This document shows, one piece after another, positions 33,844-44,477 of a stretch of DNA of 64,000 bases (its first letter is position 1; each line of letters opens with the position of its first letter). The stretch is from positions 1,628,012-1,692,011 of the forward strand of contig NZ_CP139992.1 in NCBI RefSeq assembly GCF_034424155.1, in the 5' to 3' direction. The notes below the pieces were generated by a model, which was not told the origin of the DNA, made no database searches, and saw nothing but the letters and a program-made list of their open reading frames with translations. Source of the DNA: Hafnia alvei. Its GTDB lineage: Bacteria > Pseudomonadota > Gammaproteobacteria > Enterobacterales > Enterobacteriaceae. The translations under genes and the position numbers were made by a program.

Positions 33844-35124
33844 ATGCTGGATTCCCTGACTTTACAACCTATTGCACATTTTTCCGGTGAGATAAATTTA
33901 CCTGGTTCTAAGAGCGTGTCTAACCGAGCGTTGTTGCTATCGGCTCTGGCGAGTGGAACGACATGTTTACATAATTTGCTTGATAGCGATGATGTTCGCC
34001 ATATGCTAACTGCGTTAAAGCAACTGGGTATTCATTTCCAATTATCCGATGGGCACACCCGCTGCGAAATTACTGGCAACGCGGGTGCTCTAAAAGCACA
34101 TAGCGCGCTTGAACTCTTTTTAGGTAACGCAGGAACGGCCATGCGCCCACTTGCTGCTGCGTTATGTTTGGGTGATGGGGATGTGATCCTCACCGGCGAA
34201 CCGCGTATGAAAGAGCGCCCAATTGGGCATCTGGTTGATGCGTTACGTCAAGGTGGAGCCCAGATCGATTATCTGGAGCAAGAAAACTATCCGCCTCTGC
34301 GCCTACGCGGTGGGTATACCGGTGGTGATATTGAGGTTGATGGTTCGGTTTCCAGCCAGTTTTTGACTGCGTTATTGATGATGGCGCCGTTGGCCACGCA
34401 GAACACCGTTATCTCCATTAAGGGTGATTTGGTTTCGAAACCTTATATTGATATTACCTTGGCGCTGATGCGCAGTTTTGGCGTCAGCGTTGAGAACGAT
34501 AATTATCAGGTCTTCCGTATCGCGGGTGGACAACACTATGTTTCCCCTGGCGATTATCTCGTCGAAGGAGATGCGTCGTCAGCATCCTATTTCCTCGCCG
34601 CGGCTGCAATTAAAGGTGGCACGGTACGTGTAACTGGAATTGGTAAAAACAGCGTGCAAGGGGATATTCGCTTTGCAGATGTGCTGGAGACTATGGGGGC
34701 AAAAATCACCTGGGGCGATGATTTTATCGAATGTTCACGCGGCGAACTGCATGGCATTGATATGGATATGAACCATATTCCTGACGCGGCAATGACTATT
34801 GCCACCACCGCGTTGTTTGCCGATGCGCCAACCACTATCCGCAACATCTATAACTGGCGTGTAAAAGAGACCGATCGCTTATCCGCGATGGCCACTGAGT
34901 TGCGCAAGGTGGGCGCTGAAGTTGAAGAGGGCGATGATTTTATCCGCGTAGTACCTCCCGCACATCTGAAAGCCGCTGAGATAGGCACCTATAACGATCA
35001 CCGTATGGCGATGTGTTTCTCGCTGGCTGCGCTGTCGGATACGCCAGTAACGATTCTCGATCCTAAATGTACGGCGAAAACTTTCCCGGACTATTTCCAG
35101 CAGTTTGCTCGGCTAAGCCAGTAG
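33844..35124 (+). CDS. aroA: 3-phosphoshikimate 1-carboxyvinyltransferase (EPSP synthase)
   Basis: 426 residues. It joins shikimate 3-phosphate and phosphoenolpyruvate in chorismate synthesis. Motifs: [14 protein letters not shown] at 19-32, [10 protein letters not shown] at 93-102 (the Gly97 equivalent of E. coli Gly96 and Pro102 are unchanged, so a class I, glyphosate-sensitive type is expected), [12 protein letters not shown] and the C-terminal [13 protein letters not shown] chose the ATG at 33844: GGAG (33832-33835) is 8 bases upstream, while the in-frame GTG at 33835 overlaps that site. Confidence 0.98.
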   Translation: MLDSLTLQPIAHFSGEINLPGSKSVSNRALLLSALASGTTCLHNLLDSDDVRHMLTALKQLGIHFQLSDGHTRCEITGNAGALKAHSALELFLGNAGTAMRPLAAALCLGDGDVILTGEPRMKERPIGHLVDALRQGGAQIDYLEQENYPPLRLRGGYTGGDIEVDGSVSSQFLTALLMMAPLATQNTVISIKGDLVSKPYIDITLALMRSFGVSVENDNYQVFRIAGGQHYVSPGDYLVEGDASSASYFLAAAAIKGGTVRVTGIGKNSVQGDIRFADVLETMGAKITWGDDFIECSRGELHGIDMDMNHIPDAAMTIATTALFADAPTTIRNIYNWRVKETDRLSAMATELRKVGAEVEEGDDFIRVVPPAHLKAAEIGTYNDHRMAMCFSLAALSDTPVTILDPKCTAKTFPDYFQQFARLSQ

Positions 35125-35137
35125 TCCAAATCCTAAA

Positions 35138-35169
35138 AAGGGTCTGTTCATTCAGACCCTTCCTTTTTT
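35138..35169 (+). terminator. Rho-independent terminator of aroA
   Basis: Perfect 9-bp stem AAGGGTCTG/CAGACCCTT (35138-35146 with 35153-35161), loop TTCATT, then CCTTTTTT. Confidence 0.9.
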
Positions 35170-35327
35170 GTACTTTGTCACATAACCCCCTCGCAACCGA
35201 TTAACTAGGATTTTTCGCGTCTCATTGCATCGCTTTCGCCTAAACTATGGAACACATGTGTGTCTGTGGGTGCGAGTTTTTCCAGCAACCAGCACCGTTG
35301 AGGGTAACAGTGAGGCGTTGATCGGCG

Positions 35328-35333
35328 TATAAT
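35328..35333 (+). promoter_or_regulatory. Candidate -10 element for the cmk(-rpsA) promoter
   Basis: Consensus TATAAT at 35328-35333. No good -35 occurs at 16-18 bases; TTGAGG at 35298 is too far. Transcription would start near 35340. ycaL, which lies between aroA and cmk in E. coli, is absent. Confidence 0.4.
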
Positions 35334-35349
35334 GCGCGCCGTTCGATGT

Positions 35350-35413
35350 GTGTGTCCTGCTATGGTAAATCTGCCTAGATGCAAATATATCGTCGCGCCA
35401 TAGCAGAGCACAC
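35350..35413 (+). other. Predicted stem-loop in the cmk 5' leader
   Basis: CTGCTATGG (35357-35365) pairs perfectly with CCATAGCAG (35398-35406); after a 2x2 internal loop GTGTG (35350-35354) pairs with CACAC (35409-35413). The 14-bp structure would sit at the very 5' end of an RNA starting near 35340, 60 bases before cmk. Confidence 0.5.
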
Positions 35414-35472
35414 CCAAGCCTTCGTAGGCAAAGTCTATGCAGGCAGTTGTTTCCCCCAGAAAGGAGAGAAAA

Positions 35473-36162
35473 ATGACGGCAATAGCTCCGGTAATTACCG
35501 TTGACGGGCCGAGTGGTGCGGGTAAAGGGACTTTGTGTAAAGCGTTGGCTGAATCTTTGGGTTGGTGTCTTTTAGACTCCGGCGCGATCTATCGCGTTCT
35601 TGCCCTGGCTGCGTTGCATCATCAAGTCGATATCACGTCAGAAGAGGCTCTGGTGCCATTGGCTGCACATCTTGACGTACGTTTCGTGGCACAGGATGGA
35701 CAGTTACAGGTCATTCTTGAAGGCGAAGATGTGAGTAATGAAATTCGCACCGAATCCGTGGGCAGTACGGCATCTCAGGCTGCTGCATTTCCGCGCGTAA
35801 GAGAAGCGTTGCTACGTCGTCAGCGTGCGTTCCGGGAGTTCCCCGGTCTTATCGCCGATGGTCGTGATATGGGCACCGTGGTTTTCCCTGATGCGCCGGT
35901 TAAGATTTTTCTTGATGCGAGCTCTGAAGAGCGTGCTCGTCGACGCATGCTTCAGTTGCAGGAGAAGGGCTTTAGTGTTAACTTTGAACGCCTTTTGGAC
36001 GAAATAAAAGAACGCGACTACCGCGATCGTAATCGTTCAGTGGCACCGCTTGTTCCTGCGCAGGACGCGCTGATGCTGGATTCAACCCAGATGTCTATCG
36101 AACAAGTGATTGAAAAAGCACTGGCTTATGCCAAGCAGACATTACAACTTTCTGCCGAGTAG
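35473..36162 (+). CDS. cmk: Cytidylate kinase
   Basis: 229 residues. P-loop GPSGAGKGT is at 12-20, [14 protein letters not shown] follows, and the catalytic [15 protein letters not shown] region is conserved. It phosphorylates CMP and dCMP with ATP. I chose the ATG at 35473 preceded by AAAGGAGAG; the frame is open 12 codons upstream without family similarity. It precedes rpsA, as in most proteobacteria. Confidence 0.97.
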   Translation: MTAIAPVITVDGPSGAGKGTLCKALAESLGWCLLDSGAIYRVLALAALHHQVDITSEEALVPLAAHLDVRFVAQDGQLQVILEGEDVSNEIRTESVGSTASQAAAFPRVREALLRRQRAFREFPGLIADGRDMGTVVFPDAPVKIFLDASSEERARRRMLQLQEKGFSVNFERLLDEIKERDYRDRNRSVAPLVPAQDALMLDSTQMSIEQVIEKALAYAKQTLQLSAE

Positions 36163-36197
36163 GGCGGGAAGCAAAGCTTACCGATAAGGATAAGCCG

Positions 36198-36229
36198 ATA
36201 GCCATAATGTTAAACTACATTATGGCTAT
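36198..36229 (+). terminator. Perfect 12-bp hairpin after cmk, possible terminator
   Basis: ATAGCCATAATG/CATTATGGCTAT (36198-36209 with 36218-36229) with an 8-base loop, then TGTTGTTATT. The tail is only partly T, so attenuation rather than full stop is plausible before rpsA. Confidence 0.5.
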
Positions 36230-36273
36230 TGTTGTTATTGATAAATTTGTTCAGCTAATATTGCTGAACGATG

Positions 36274-36383
36274 TATAATATTACCCTCCCTGCCGCTATG
36301 GATTGTCGCGGGGCATGTTAAACAACCCCATCTAGCAGGATGCCTGATGGACGTTAAAATAAAGAACCCTGAAGATTATCAAT
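36274..36383 (+). promoter_or_regulatory. rpsA: rpsA promoter -10 and structured leader
   Basis: TATAAT at 36274-36279 lacks a clear -35. The following leader of about 95 bases, including GTCGCGGGGCATGTTAAAC, resembles the E. coli rpsA leader, which is autogenously controlled by S1 and lacks a strong Shine-Dalgarno; here too only GAAGATTATCAAT precedes the ATG. Confidence 0.5.
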
Positions 36384-38060
36384 ATGACTGAATCTTTTGC
36401 TCAACTCTTTGAAGAATCCTTAAAAACAATCGAAACCCGCCCGGGTTCCATCGTTCGTGGCGTTGTTGTTGCTATCGACAAAGATATCGTACTGGTTGAC
36501 GCTGGTCTGAAATCTGAGTCTGCAATCCCAGCAGAACAGTTCAAAAACGCACAGGGCGAACTGGAAATTCAGGTAGGCGACGAAGTTGATGTTGCTCTGG
36601 ATGCAGTTGAAGACGGCTTCGGTGAAACTCAGCTGTCCCGTGAGAAAGCTAAGCGCCATGAAGCTTGGATCACGTTGGAAAAAGCTTACGAAGAAGCTGC
36701 AACTGTTACCGGTGTTATCAACGGTAAAGTTAAGGGTGGCTTCACTGTCGAGCTGAACGGTATCCGTGCATTCCTGCCAGGTTCTCTGGTAGACGTTCGT
36801 CCGGTACGTGACACTCTGCACCTCGAAGGCAAAGAGCTTGAGTTTAAAGTCATTAAGCTGGACCAGAAACGCAACAACGTTGTTGTTTCTCGTCGTGCCG
36901 TTATCGAATCTGAGAACAGCGCAGAACGCGATCAGCTGCTGGAAAACCTGCAAGAAGGTATGGAAGTTAAGGGTATCGTTAAGAACCTGACTGACTACGG
37001 CGCATTCGTTGATCTGGGCGGTGTTGACGGCCTGCTGCACATCACTGATATGGCTTGGAAACGCGTTAAGCACCCAAGCGAAATCGTGAATGTGGGCGAC
37101 GAAATCACTGTTAAAGTGCTGAAGTTCGACCGCGAACGTACTCGTGTATCTCTGGGCCTGAAACAACTGGGCGAAGATCCATGGGTAGCTATTGCTAAGC
37201 GTTATCCAGAAGGTACCAAACTGACTGGTCGCGTGACTAACCTGACTGATTACGGCTGCTTCGTAGAAATCGAAGAAGGCGTTGAAGGTCTGGTTCACGT
37301 TTCCGAAATGGATTGGACCAACAAAAACATCCACCCATCCAAAGTTGTTAACGTTGGTGATGTTGTGGAAGTTATGGTTCTGGATATCGACGAAGAACGT
37401 CGTCGTATCTCCCTGGGTCTGAAGCAGTGTAAATCTAACCCATGGCAGCTGTTCGCAGAAACCCACAACAAGGGCGACCGCGTTGAAGGCAAAATCAAGT
37501 CTATCACTGACTTCGGTATCTTCATCGGCCTGGACGGTGGCATCGATGGCCTGGTTCACCTGTCTGACATCTCCTGGAACGTTGCAGGCGAAGAAGCAGT
37601 ACGTGAATACAAGAAAGGCGACGAAATCGCAGCAGTTGTTCTGCAGGTTGATGCAGAGCGCGAGCGTATCTCCCTTGGCGTTAAACAACTGGCAGAAGAT
37701 CCATTCAACAACTACATCTCTATGAATAAGAAAGGTGTAATTGTTACTGGTAAAGTAACTGCAGTTGACGCTAAAGGTGCTACAGTTGAATTAGCTGATG
37801 GCGTAGAAGGCTATCTGCGTGCTTCTGAAGCTTCCCGTGACCGCGTTGAAGATGCCACTCTGGTTCTGAACGTAGGCGACGAAGTTGAAGCTAAATTCAC
37901 TGGCGTAGACCGCAAGAATCGCGTTGTAAGCCTGTCTGTACGTGCTAAAGACGAAGCTGATGAGAAAGATGCAATCGCTGTTGTTAACAACAAACAGGAA
38001 GATGCACCTAACTTCTCTAATGCAATGGCTGAAGCATTCAAGGCAGCTAAAGGCGAATAA
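36384..38060 (+). CDS. rpsA: 30S ribosomal protein S1
   Basis: 558 residues with six S1 (OB-fold) repeats of about 75 residues. Repeats 3-6 are marked by [47 protein letters not shown] and [15 protein letters not shown]. It captures mRNAs on the 30S subunit. Codon use is strongly biased to highly expressed codons. The weak Shine-Dalgarno fits a gene translated with S1 itself and autoregulated. Confidence 0.99.
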   Translation: MTESFAQLFEESLKTIETRPGSIVRGVVVAIDKDIVLVDAGLKSESAIPAEQFKNAQGELEIQVGDEVDVALDAVEDGFGETQLSREKAKRHEAWITLEKAYEEAATVTGVINGKVKGGFTVELNGIRAFLPGSLVDVRPVRDTLHLEGKELEFKVIKLDQKRNNVVVSRRAVIESENSAERDQLLENLQEGMEVKGIVKNLTDYGAFVDLGGVDGLLHITDMAWKRVKHPSEIVNVGDEITVKVLKFDRERTRVSLGLKQLGEDPWVAIAKRYPEGTKLTGRVTNLTDYGCFVEIEEGVEGLVHVSEMDWTNKNIHPSKVVNVGDVVEVMVLDIDEERRRISLGLKQCKSNPWQLFAETHNKGDRVEGKIKSITDFGIFIGLDGGIDGLVHLSDISWNVAGEEAVREYKKGDEIAAVVLQVDAERERISLGVKQLAEDPFNNYISMNKKGVIVTGKVTAVDAKGATVELADGVEGYLRASEASRDRVEDATLVLNVGDEVEAKFTGVDRKNRVVSLSVRAKDEADEKDAIAVVNNKQEDAPNFSNAMAEAFKAAKGE

Positions 38061-38065
38061 TGATG

Positions 38066-38085
38066 AGGGCGGTTTCGGCCGCCCT
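38066..38085 (+). other. GC-rich hairpin between rpsA and ihfB
   Basis: AGGGCGG/CCGCCCT (38066-38072 with 38079-38085), 6-base loop, with no T run behind it. It is unlikely to terminate alone, and ihfB can be read from rpsA. Confidence 0.45.
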
Positions 38086-38145
38086 GTAACGGTAGTTAAG
38101 CTGCAAAGTGCGTTCCCCAATGAGGGGAAATAGCTTGGAGGAAAT

Positions 38146-38430
38146 ATGACCAAGTCCGAACTTATTGAAAGACTTGCTAGCCAGCAACCACATCTGCCTG
38201 CGAAGGCGGTTGAGGATGCAGTGAAAGAAATGCTTGAGCATATGGCAACAACGCTTGCTGACGGTGAACGCATTGAGATCCGTGGATTCGGCAGTTTTTC
38301 ACTTCACTACCGTGCGCCTCGCGTCGGTCGTAATCCTAAAACTGGTGATAAAGTGGAACTGGAAGGTAAATACGTTCCCCATTTTAAACCTGGTAAAGAA
38401 CTACGTGACCGGGCGAACATCTACGCTTAA
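38146..38430 (+). CDS. ihfB: Integration host factor subunit beta
   Basis: 94 residues, the E. coli length. Typical HU/IHF fold: N-terminal helices ([14 protein letters not shown]) and the DNA-bending arm with [10 protein letters not shown]. It forms the IHF heterodimer with IhfA and bends DNA at many promoters and at recombination sites. Strong ribosome binding site TTGGAGGAAAT before the ATG. Confidence 0.98.
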   Translation: MTKSELIERLASQQPHLPAKAVEDAVKEMLEHMATTLADGERIEIRGFGSFSLHYRAPRVGRNPKTGDKVELEGKYVPHFKPGKELRDRANIYA

Positions 38431-38448
38431 GCAACCTGCTTAGAGTCT

Positions 38449-38474
38449 AAAACGGCACCTTCGGGTGCCGTTTT
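38449..38474 (+). terminator. Rho-independent terminator of ihfB
   Basis: Perfect 11-bp stem AAAACGGCACC/GGTGCCGTTTT with a TTCG tetraloop. Confidence 0.92.
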
Positions 38475-38674
38475 CATATCTAAAATTCATTCGTAAACCT
38501 CTGCACAATTAACGTTTTCTGACGAAACTTGCGATGCTATTCGCAATAAAAAGTTCAGCCAAACTCTGTTACTACGATTCCTTTCAATCTCTTATGCATT
38601 ACTCAATGCAGGCCATTTTTACTTTCACTCACTTCAGCCAACATGCCGTATCTGCTTAATAAGAGGCATTACCG

Positions 38675-40948
38675 GTGAGAATGACATGGGATGAGAGTAT
38701 TCATTGTGCTGCGCTAGGCTGCCTGCCGTTAATATTTTTTCCTAGCTTGCCCGCAAAATATTATGCCTATGGGGCCTTGCCGGTTGCGTTGCTGTTTTTT
38801 TGTATTTGTTCTGGACGCTTTCGAAAAATTGCATTTGTAATACTGGGGCTAGCATGGGGGATCGCTTGCGCGGAGAACGTACTAGCACCTTTGGACTATG
38901 ATATTTCTCGGCCTGTCAATTTGACGGGAAACGTTATAAGCGTAGCGCTTGGCGTTTTATCGCCACAGGACAAGGTAACGTTTCGCGTTTCTACGGTTAA
39001 TGGCCAAGATGTGAAAGAGAGATTCGATATCACCTTATATTGGAACTCAGAACGCTACTCATTTTGCGCTGGGCAGCGGTGGGCGATAACCGCGCGCTTG
39101 CGCCCCGTTCATGGACGTCTCAACCAAGGCGGATACGACGCACAACGAACATCAGTCGGGCATCATATTGTTTTGCAAGGCATGCCGACGGCTTACCAAC
39201 GGCTGTCTATTGGCTGTGGTTGGCGACAACAAATTATAAGCAGATCGGTAAAAGCAATACCGGATACATCTTCTAAGGCCATTATCGTTGCATTAGCTTT
39301 TGGTGAAAGAGCGCTACTTACGCGCGAGCAGAATTCACTTTTTCGCTTAAATGGTTTGTCTCATTTGCTAGCCATTTCTGGTTTACACATTGCTTTAGCG
39401 GCGATGCTGGGATGGTGTGTCGCTAGGGCGATACAGCTGTGTTTTCCTCTTCGCTGGATTAATCCTTATTTTCCAATGGCAATGATGATGGGCGTTGGCT
39501 GGGTTTATGTGTGGCTTGCAGGAGTCAATCCTCCGGCCATTCGCGTTGGTGTTGCAATGCTGCTTATCTCTGGCTATGGCGTTTGGGGAAAGTTTATCCC
39601 GCCCAAGAAATATCTGCTAAATGTGGTCTGTCTTATGGTTGTTTGGGATCCGCTTGTATTGCTGTCTGACAGTTTTTGGCTATCTGTGATGGCAGTTTCC
39701 AGCCTTTTGTTTTGGTATTGGCTGGCGCCATTGCCCTCATCGTTACAAATGCAGAAACGATTCTTTTGGTTGAAGCTATTACATCTGCAGTTTGGCATCG
39801 CTTTGTGCTTGATGCCCGTACAAATTTATTTGTTTCATGGCATCAGCGGGGGTGCGCTGTGGGCCAATTTTTTTGCCGTGCCCTTGGTCACTTATCTTGT
39901 TGTGCCGTTGATTTTAGTGGGTATAGGCTCCTGTTGGTGGAACGACCCGTTAGGTGCATGGCACGCGGCAGGATATCTGCTAGATGTGATGCAATGGGGA
40001 TTAACAAGTGTGCCTACGCTCTGGACAGATAGTAGCACCGGCGGGCTCTGGATAAGCCTGAGCTTCCTAACCCTGTTTGTTATGAATTTTTCTTTTTCTA
40101 AAGCAGGCTTGCCGCTTTGGTGTGTAGTTCAGGCCGTATCTTATCTTTGGATATTTAGTGCTAAAAAGAGTGATGATATTGAGCTGCGTGTTCATATGCT
40201 GGATGTGGGGCACGGACTGGCGGTGCTTATCGAACGCCGCGGTAATGCAATTTTGTATGATACGGGTAATAAATGGGACGGCGGAGATATTGCCACCAGT
40301 GAAATTATTCCTTACTTAAATTGGCATGGGCTGAATCTGGATGGAATGGTTATTAGCCATAGCGACTCAGACCATAGTGGGGGGCGATATTCTCTTAGTC
40401 ATGCGTTTCCATTAGCTTGGGTTAGAAGCCCCGATCCTCGCGATTTCTCCTGCCACATTGGCAGTGATTGGGTCTGGCAAGGTGTGCGTTTTACGGTGCT
40501 TTGGCCACCACATCAGATTGCTGTCCCGAAAAATAATGATTCTTGTGTCGTCATGGTTGCAGTGGGAGAGCGTAAAATGCTGCTTACTGGAGATATAGAA
40601 ACGGAAGCTGAAACTCAATTGGTACAGCGCTGGAGAAAGCAGCTTAAGGCCGGTATCTTGCAGGTTCCACATCATGGCAGCAATACCTCGTCGAGTAGCC
40701 TACTTCTGCGCACGGTTGAACCAAACGAGGCGATAAGTTCCTCGGCTCGATTTTCTCAGTGGCATTTTCCTTCACCAAAAGTGACCGCGCGTTATCGCGC
40801 ACAAAATATTCATTGGCATGATACTGCACATGCTGGAGAGGTCATAATGACGGCAAAAGCAGATAATTGGCGAATAAATGAACTAAAAACGCAATTAAAT
40901 CCACGTTGGTATCACGGTTGGTTTGGCGTAAGGAGCCATAATGAGTAA
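38675..40948 (+). CDS. comEC: ComEC/Rec2-type competence membrane channel (YcaI)
   Basis: 757 residues. An N-terminal soluble/OB part, a multi-helix competence domain (about residues 230-490; HLLAISGLHIALAAM and GVNPPAIRVGVAM are the family signature) and a C-terminal metallo-beta-lactamase-like domain (ISHSDSDHSGG and QVPHHGSNTSSS) are present. ComEC moves single-stranded DNA across the inner membrane. E. coli YcaI is the matching locus, directly before msbA. The start is GTG 38675 after TAAGAGGC; ATG 38681 two codons later is equally possible. The lower GC and looser codon use than neighbours is usual for this gene. Confidence 0.92.
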   Translation: MRMTWDESIHCAALGCLPLIFFPSLPAKYYAYGALPVALLFFCICSGRFRKIAFVILGLAWGIACAENVLAPLDYDISRPVNLTGNVISVALGVLSPQDKVTFRVSTVNGQDVKERFDITLYWNSERYSFCAGQRWAITARLRPVHGRLNQGGYDAQRTSVGHHIVLQGMPTAYQRLSIGCGWRQQIISRSVKAIPDTSSKAIIVALAFGERALLTREQNSLFRLNGLSHLLAISGLHIALAAMLGWCVARAIQLCFPLRWINPYFPMAMMMGVGWVYVWLAGVNPPAIRVGVAMLLISGYGVWGKFIPPKKYLLNVVCLMVVWDPLVLLSDSFWLSVMAVSSLLFWYWLAPLPSSLQMQKRFFWLKLLHLQFGIALCLMPVQIYLFHGISGGALWANFFAVPLVTYLVVPLILVGIGSCWWNDPLGAWHAAGYLLDVMQWGLTSVPTLWTDSSTGGLWISLSFLTLFVMNFSFSKAGLPLWCVVQAVSYLWIFSAKKSDDIELRVHMLDVGHGLAVLIERRGNAILYDTGNKWDGGDIATSEIIPYLNWHGLNLDGMVISHSDSDHSGGRYSLSHAFPLAWVRSPDPRDFSCHIGSDWVWQGVRFTVLWPPHQIAVPKNNDSCVVMVAVGERKMLLTGDIETEAETQLVQRWRKQLKAGILQVPHHGSNTSSSSLLLRTVEPNEAISSSARFSQWHFPSPKVTARYRAQNIHWHDTAHAGEVIMTAKADNWRINELKTQLNPRWYHGWFGVRSHNE

Positions 40949-40984
40949 AATGATCCGCTATTTCATCCTAAGCTGGTTAACTAA

Positions 40985-42733
40985 ATGCTGAATGACAAAG
41001 ATCTTTCGACCTGGCAAACATTTCGTCGCTTATGGCCATCGATCTCTCCTTTCAAGGCAGGCCTGATTGTTGCGTCAGTTGCCCTCGTAATTAATGCGGG
41101 TAGTGATGCCTACATGCTCTCCTTGTTAAAGCCATTATTGGATGATGGTTTTGGCAAGACAGGGTCCGATATTCTGAAATGGATGCCATTCGTCGTTATT
41201 GGATTGATGATCGTACGAGGGATTTCTGGTTTCATCTCCAGCTACTGCGTCTCTTGGGTGGCCGGCAAGGTGGTGATGAATATGCGTCGTCGCTTGTTCA
41301 GCCATATGATGGGTATGCCGGTTTCCTTCTTTGACCAGCAGTCGACGGGTACGCTCCTATCGCGAATCACCTATGACTCTGAGCAGGTTGCCTCTTCGTC
41401 ATCCGATGCATTGATTACGGTTGTGCGTGAAGGCGCATCGATTATTGCATTGTTCTGTATGATGTTTTATTACAGCTGGCAGCTATCTCTGATTCTGATT
41501 GTTATTGCCCCTGTGGTTTCAATTGCGATTCGTATGGTGTCGAAGCGTTTTCGTAACATCAGCAAGAATATGCAAAACACGATGGGCACATTGACCACTA
41601 GCGCCGAACAGATGCTAAAAGGTCATAAAGAAGTACTGATCTTTGGTGGTCAAGAAGTAGAGAGCAAGCGTTTTGACAAAACCAGTAACTGGATGCGTCA
41701 GCAGAATATGAAGATGGTCGCTGCGTCTTCTGTTTCAGACCCGGTTATTCAGTTGATTGCCTCCTTTGCCCTTGCTTTCGTGCTGTATGCAGCCAGTATT
41801 CCGTCGGTCATGGATACGCTGTCGGCGGGTACTATTACCGTGGTGTTCTCTTCGATGATTGCGTTAATGCGTCCATTGAAGTCCCTGACGAACGTCAACG
41901 CTAAATTCCAACGCGGTATGGCAGCATGCCAAACGCTGTTTGCGATTTTGGATCTTGAACAGGAAAAAGATACCGGTAAGCTGGAAGTTAAACGTGCTAA
42001 GGGTGATGTCGAGTTTCGTGATGTGACCTTCAGCTACAACAATAAAGGCGCCCCTGCGCTGAAAAACGTGAGCTTTAAAATTCCTGCGAATAAAACCGTG
42101 GCCTTAGTGGGGCGCTCAGGTTCCGGCAAATCAACGATTGCGAATCTGTTGACGCGTTTTTATGACATCCAAGAGGGCGAGATCCTGCTGGATGGGCATG
42201 ACCTACGTGAATATACGCTGAGTTCTCTACGTAATCAGGTAGGTTTGGTCTCGCAAAATGTTCATCTCTTCAACGATACTATTGCGAACAACATCGCCTA
42301 TGCGCGTAATGAAGTTTATACCCGTGAACAAATTGAAGAAGCGGCTCGCATGGCCTATGCGATGGACTTCATTGAGAAAATGGACAACGGTTTAGACACT
42401 GTCATTGGCGAAAACGGCGTATTGCTGTCTGGTGGACAGCGTCAGCGTATCGCTATTGCTCGTGCGTTGCTGCGCGATAGTCCGGTTCTTATTTTGGATG
42501 AAGCGACATCAGCGCTAGATACCGAGTCTGAACGTGCGATTCAGTCCGCGCTAGATGAATTACAGAAAAACCGTACTTCGTTGGTTATTGCTCACCGTTT
42601 ATCAACTATCGAAAAAGCCGATGAAATTATCGTGGTTGAGGATGGCTACATTGCCGAGCGTGGCGATCATGCAACGCTATTGGCGAAGAATGGCGCGTAT
42701 GCTCAGCTGCATAGGTTGCAATTCGGGCAATGA
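40985..42733 (+). CDS. msbA: Lipid A export ATP-binding/permease protein MsbA
   Basis: 582 residues, the E. coli length. An exporter-type half ABC transporter: six-helix membrane domain (about 20-320), Walker [10 protein letters not shown] at 376-384, signature LSGGQRQR and Walker [13 protein letters not shown]. The homodimer flips lipid A-core across the inner membrane. The stop overlaps the lpxK start (ATGA), so the two are translationally coupled. The gene begins 36 bases after comEC. Confidence 0.99.
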   Translation: MLNDKDLSTWQTFRRLWPSISPFKAGLIVASVALVINAGSDAYMLSLLKPLLDDGFGKTGSDILKWMPFVVIGLMIVRGISGFISSYCVSWVAGKVVMNMRRRLFSHMMGMPVSFFDQQSTGTLLSRITYDSEQVASSSSDALITVVREGASIIALFCMMFYYSWQLSLILIVIAPVVSIAIRMVSKRFRNISKNMQNTMGTLTTSAEQMLKGHKEVLIFGGQEVESKRFDKTSNWMRQQNMKMVAASSVSDPVIQLIASFALAFVLYAASIPSVMDTLSAGTITVVFSSMIALMRPLKSLTNVNAKFQRGMAACQTLFAILDLEQEKDTGKLEVKRAKGDVEFRDVTFSYNNKGAPALKNVSFKIPANKTVALVGRSGSGKSTIANLLTRFYDIQEGEILLDGHDLREYTLSSLRNQVGLVSQNVHLFNDTIANNIAYARNEVYTREQIEEAARMAYAMDFIEKMDNGLDTVIGENGVLLSGGQRQRIAIARALLRDSPVLILDEATSALDTESERAIQSALDELQKNRTSLVIAHRLSTIEKADEIIVVEDGYIAERGDHATLLAKNGAYAQLHRLQFGQ

Positions 42734-43737
42734 TTGAGCGCATCTGGTCTGGGCAATCGCCTTTATACCTGCTCCTGTTACCGCTCTCTTGGCTGTATGG
42801 CCTAGTGAGCGGTATTCGCCAATTTTTTTATCGCATGGGTTGGTTAAAAAGCTGGAAAGCACCTTGCCCTGTGATTGTGGTCGGTAACTTAACTGCGGGT
42901 GGCAATGGTAAAACACCCGTGGTTATTTGGCTGGTTGAACAATTACAGACTCGTGGTTTTCGCGTGGGCGTCGTGTCGCGTGGCTATGGTGGGCGCTCGG
43001 ATCATTACCCTCTATTATTGAATAGTGAAACGTCAACGGCGCAAGCGGGAGACGAGCCCGTTCTCATTTATCAACGAACGGGGGCTTCAGTTGCCGTTGC
43101 GCCTAAGCGTAGTGATGCCGTAAAAGCCTTGCTTCAGCATTCGGCAGTAGATGTCATCATCACCGATGACGGACTACAGCATTATGCGCTGGCACGTGAT
43201 GTTGAACTGGTTGTCGTGGATGGCGTTCGTCGATTTGGCAATGGCTGGTGGTTACCTGCTGGCCCAATGCGGGAGCGAGCAGGGCGTTTACGTCGTGTTG
43301 ATGCCGTTATCACTAACGGTGGAGAGGCCACGACGGGTGAAATACCCATGATGCTAGTTGGACGTATTTTAGTGAATATACATACTGGTGAACGCTGTGC
43401 TGCCGATAGTTTAGCTCCGGCTGTTGCAATGGCGGGAATAGGGCATCCTCCCCGCTTTTTTGCCACTCTGAGCCAATTGGGTACGCAAGTCGTCAACGCA
43501 GTCGCATTTGCCGATCACCAAGAATATGATCTGAAGACATTAAGTGCGTTGACACCGAAAGGACAGCCGCTGTTAATGACTGAAAAAGACGCGGTAAAAT
43601 GCCGCAAATTTGCTCAGCCTAATTGGTGGTATCTGCCCGTTAATGCAGAAATCCCAGCTGAACAAGGGAATGAATTGTTAGCAAAAATTACGAATTTGAT
43701 TAAAACTAATCGTTATTTTTCAAATGCTAATAAATAA
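42730..43737 (+). CDS. lpxK: Tetraacyldisaccharide 4'-kinase
   Basis: 335 residues. A single N-terminal membrane segment (about 10-28) precedes the P-loop [11 protein letters not shown] (52-62) and the conserved [12 protein letters not shown]. It phosphorylates the 4' position of the lipid A precursor at the inner membrane. It overlaps msbA by four bases. In E. coli ycaQ follows at once; here two cold-shock genes intervene. Confidence 0.97.
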   Translation: MIERIWSGQSPLYLLLLPLSWLYGLVSGIRQFFYRMGWLKSWKAPCPVIVVGNLTAGGNGKTPVVIWLVEQLQTRGFRVGVVSRGYGGRSDHYPLLLNSETSTAQAGDEPVLIYQRTGASVAVAPKRSDAVKALLQHSAVDVIITDDGLQHYALARDVELVVVDGVRRFGNGWWLPAGPMRERAGRLRRVDAVITNGGEATTGEIPMMLVGRILVNIHTGERCAADSLAPAVAMAGIGHPPRFFATLSQLGTQVVNAVAFADHQEYDLKTLSALTPKGQPLLMTEKDAVKCRKFAQPNWWYLPVNAEIPAEQGNELLAKITNLIKTNRYFSNANK

Positions 43738-44038
43738 ATCTGCTGCTTTTATCTTCGGATGCATATAGTTTTACGTTTAAATACTTCCGTAGCGTCATTT
43801 TTTTTAAAAGAAAGGCTTGCTCATCAATCACCTTTATGAGTAAATGACTGCGGCCTGTGATATAGACCTATTTATGCACGACATGAGATAAAGCAGTTCC
43901 TCCTTAAGACGTTATCTTCCGATTCCGCTTGTTAGACGAACCACCTTCTTAGTGCCATCCATAAGTAATCTTTCTGAGCTCGGCCCCTACGCCTTAGGGC
44001 AAATTTTTTAAGTGATATCAGTTATAAAGGTAATACAA
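43738..44038 (+). promoter_or_regulatory. Long leader of the first cold-shock gene
   Basis: About 300 bases. Near 43892-43915 the stretch GCAGTTCCTCCTTAAGACGTTATC resembles part of the E. coli cspA leader as I recall it (quoted positions rather than full match), and TAAAGGTAATACA just before the ATG is the typical csp ribosome binding context. A short hairpin GCCC/GGGC followed by six T (43983-44009) looks like an attenuator 30 bases before the gene. Confidence 0.5.
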
Positions 44039-44248
44039 ATGACTAAGAAGACCGGTCAGGTAAAATGGTTTAACGAAAGCAAAGGCTTCGGTTTCATCGA
44101 ACAGCACGACGGCGGTAAAGATGTATTCGTACATTTCTCTGCTATCGCTAGCGAAGGTTTCAAAACTCTGGCCGAAGGCCAGCGTGTAGAATACACCATT
44201 CAGGACAGCCCGCGCGGGCCGGCTGCTGCGAATGTTGTTGCTCTGTAA
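44039..44248 (+). CDS. Cold-shock-domain RNA chaperone (CspA/CspE family)
   Basis: 69 residues, a single cold-shock OB fold. RNP1 is KGFGFIEQ and RNP2 is DVFVHFSAI, both intact with their aromatic residues. It binds single-stranded RNA and melts secondary structure. I chose the ATG at 44039 with AAAGGTAAT upstream; nine in-frame codons upstream belong to the leader. A well-formed terminator follows. Assignment to a particular csp paralogue is not safe. Confidence 0.93.
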   Translation: MTKKTGQVKWFNESKGFGFIEQHDGGKDVFVHFSAIASEGFKTLAEGQRVEYTIQDSPRGPAAANVVAL

Positions 44249-44346
44249 GATTACAGAGAACTTGTTTTGATACTGAACTGATCGTTATCGCAGTAAGCTA
44301 GCCCCAAGGGTGTTAGCACGCTCTGCGGAGTCAGTAACAAGACCAG

Positions 44347-44376
44347 AAAGCCCGCCACTGGCGGGCTTTTGTTTTT
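44347..44376 (+). terminator. Rho-independent terminator of the first csp gene
   Basis: 10-bp stem AAAGCCCGCC/GGCGGGCTTT (44347-44356 with 44360-44369), 3-base loop, then TGTTTTT. Confidence 0.9.
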
Positions 44377-44477
44377 AATAATCCGCTCGAAGAGGTTCTT
44401 AACGATAACTTGAATATGAGCTACACATCCTAATCTGAACTAGAATTTAGAGGGATGTAAATATAAGGTAAAAAAAT

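Noticed and set aside
36420-37688. 422-codon antisense frame within rpsA
   Set aside because: It is the mirror of a highly biased ribosomal gene; long antisense frames are an expected effect of that codon use.
40985-42733. msbA and cydCD as possible drug-resistance exporters
   Set aside because: Length, motifs and neighbours (lpxK; trxB) identify the standard lipid A flippase and the cytochrome bd assembly transporter.
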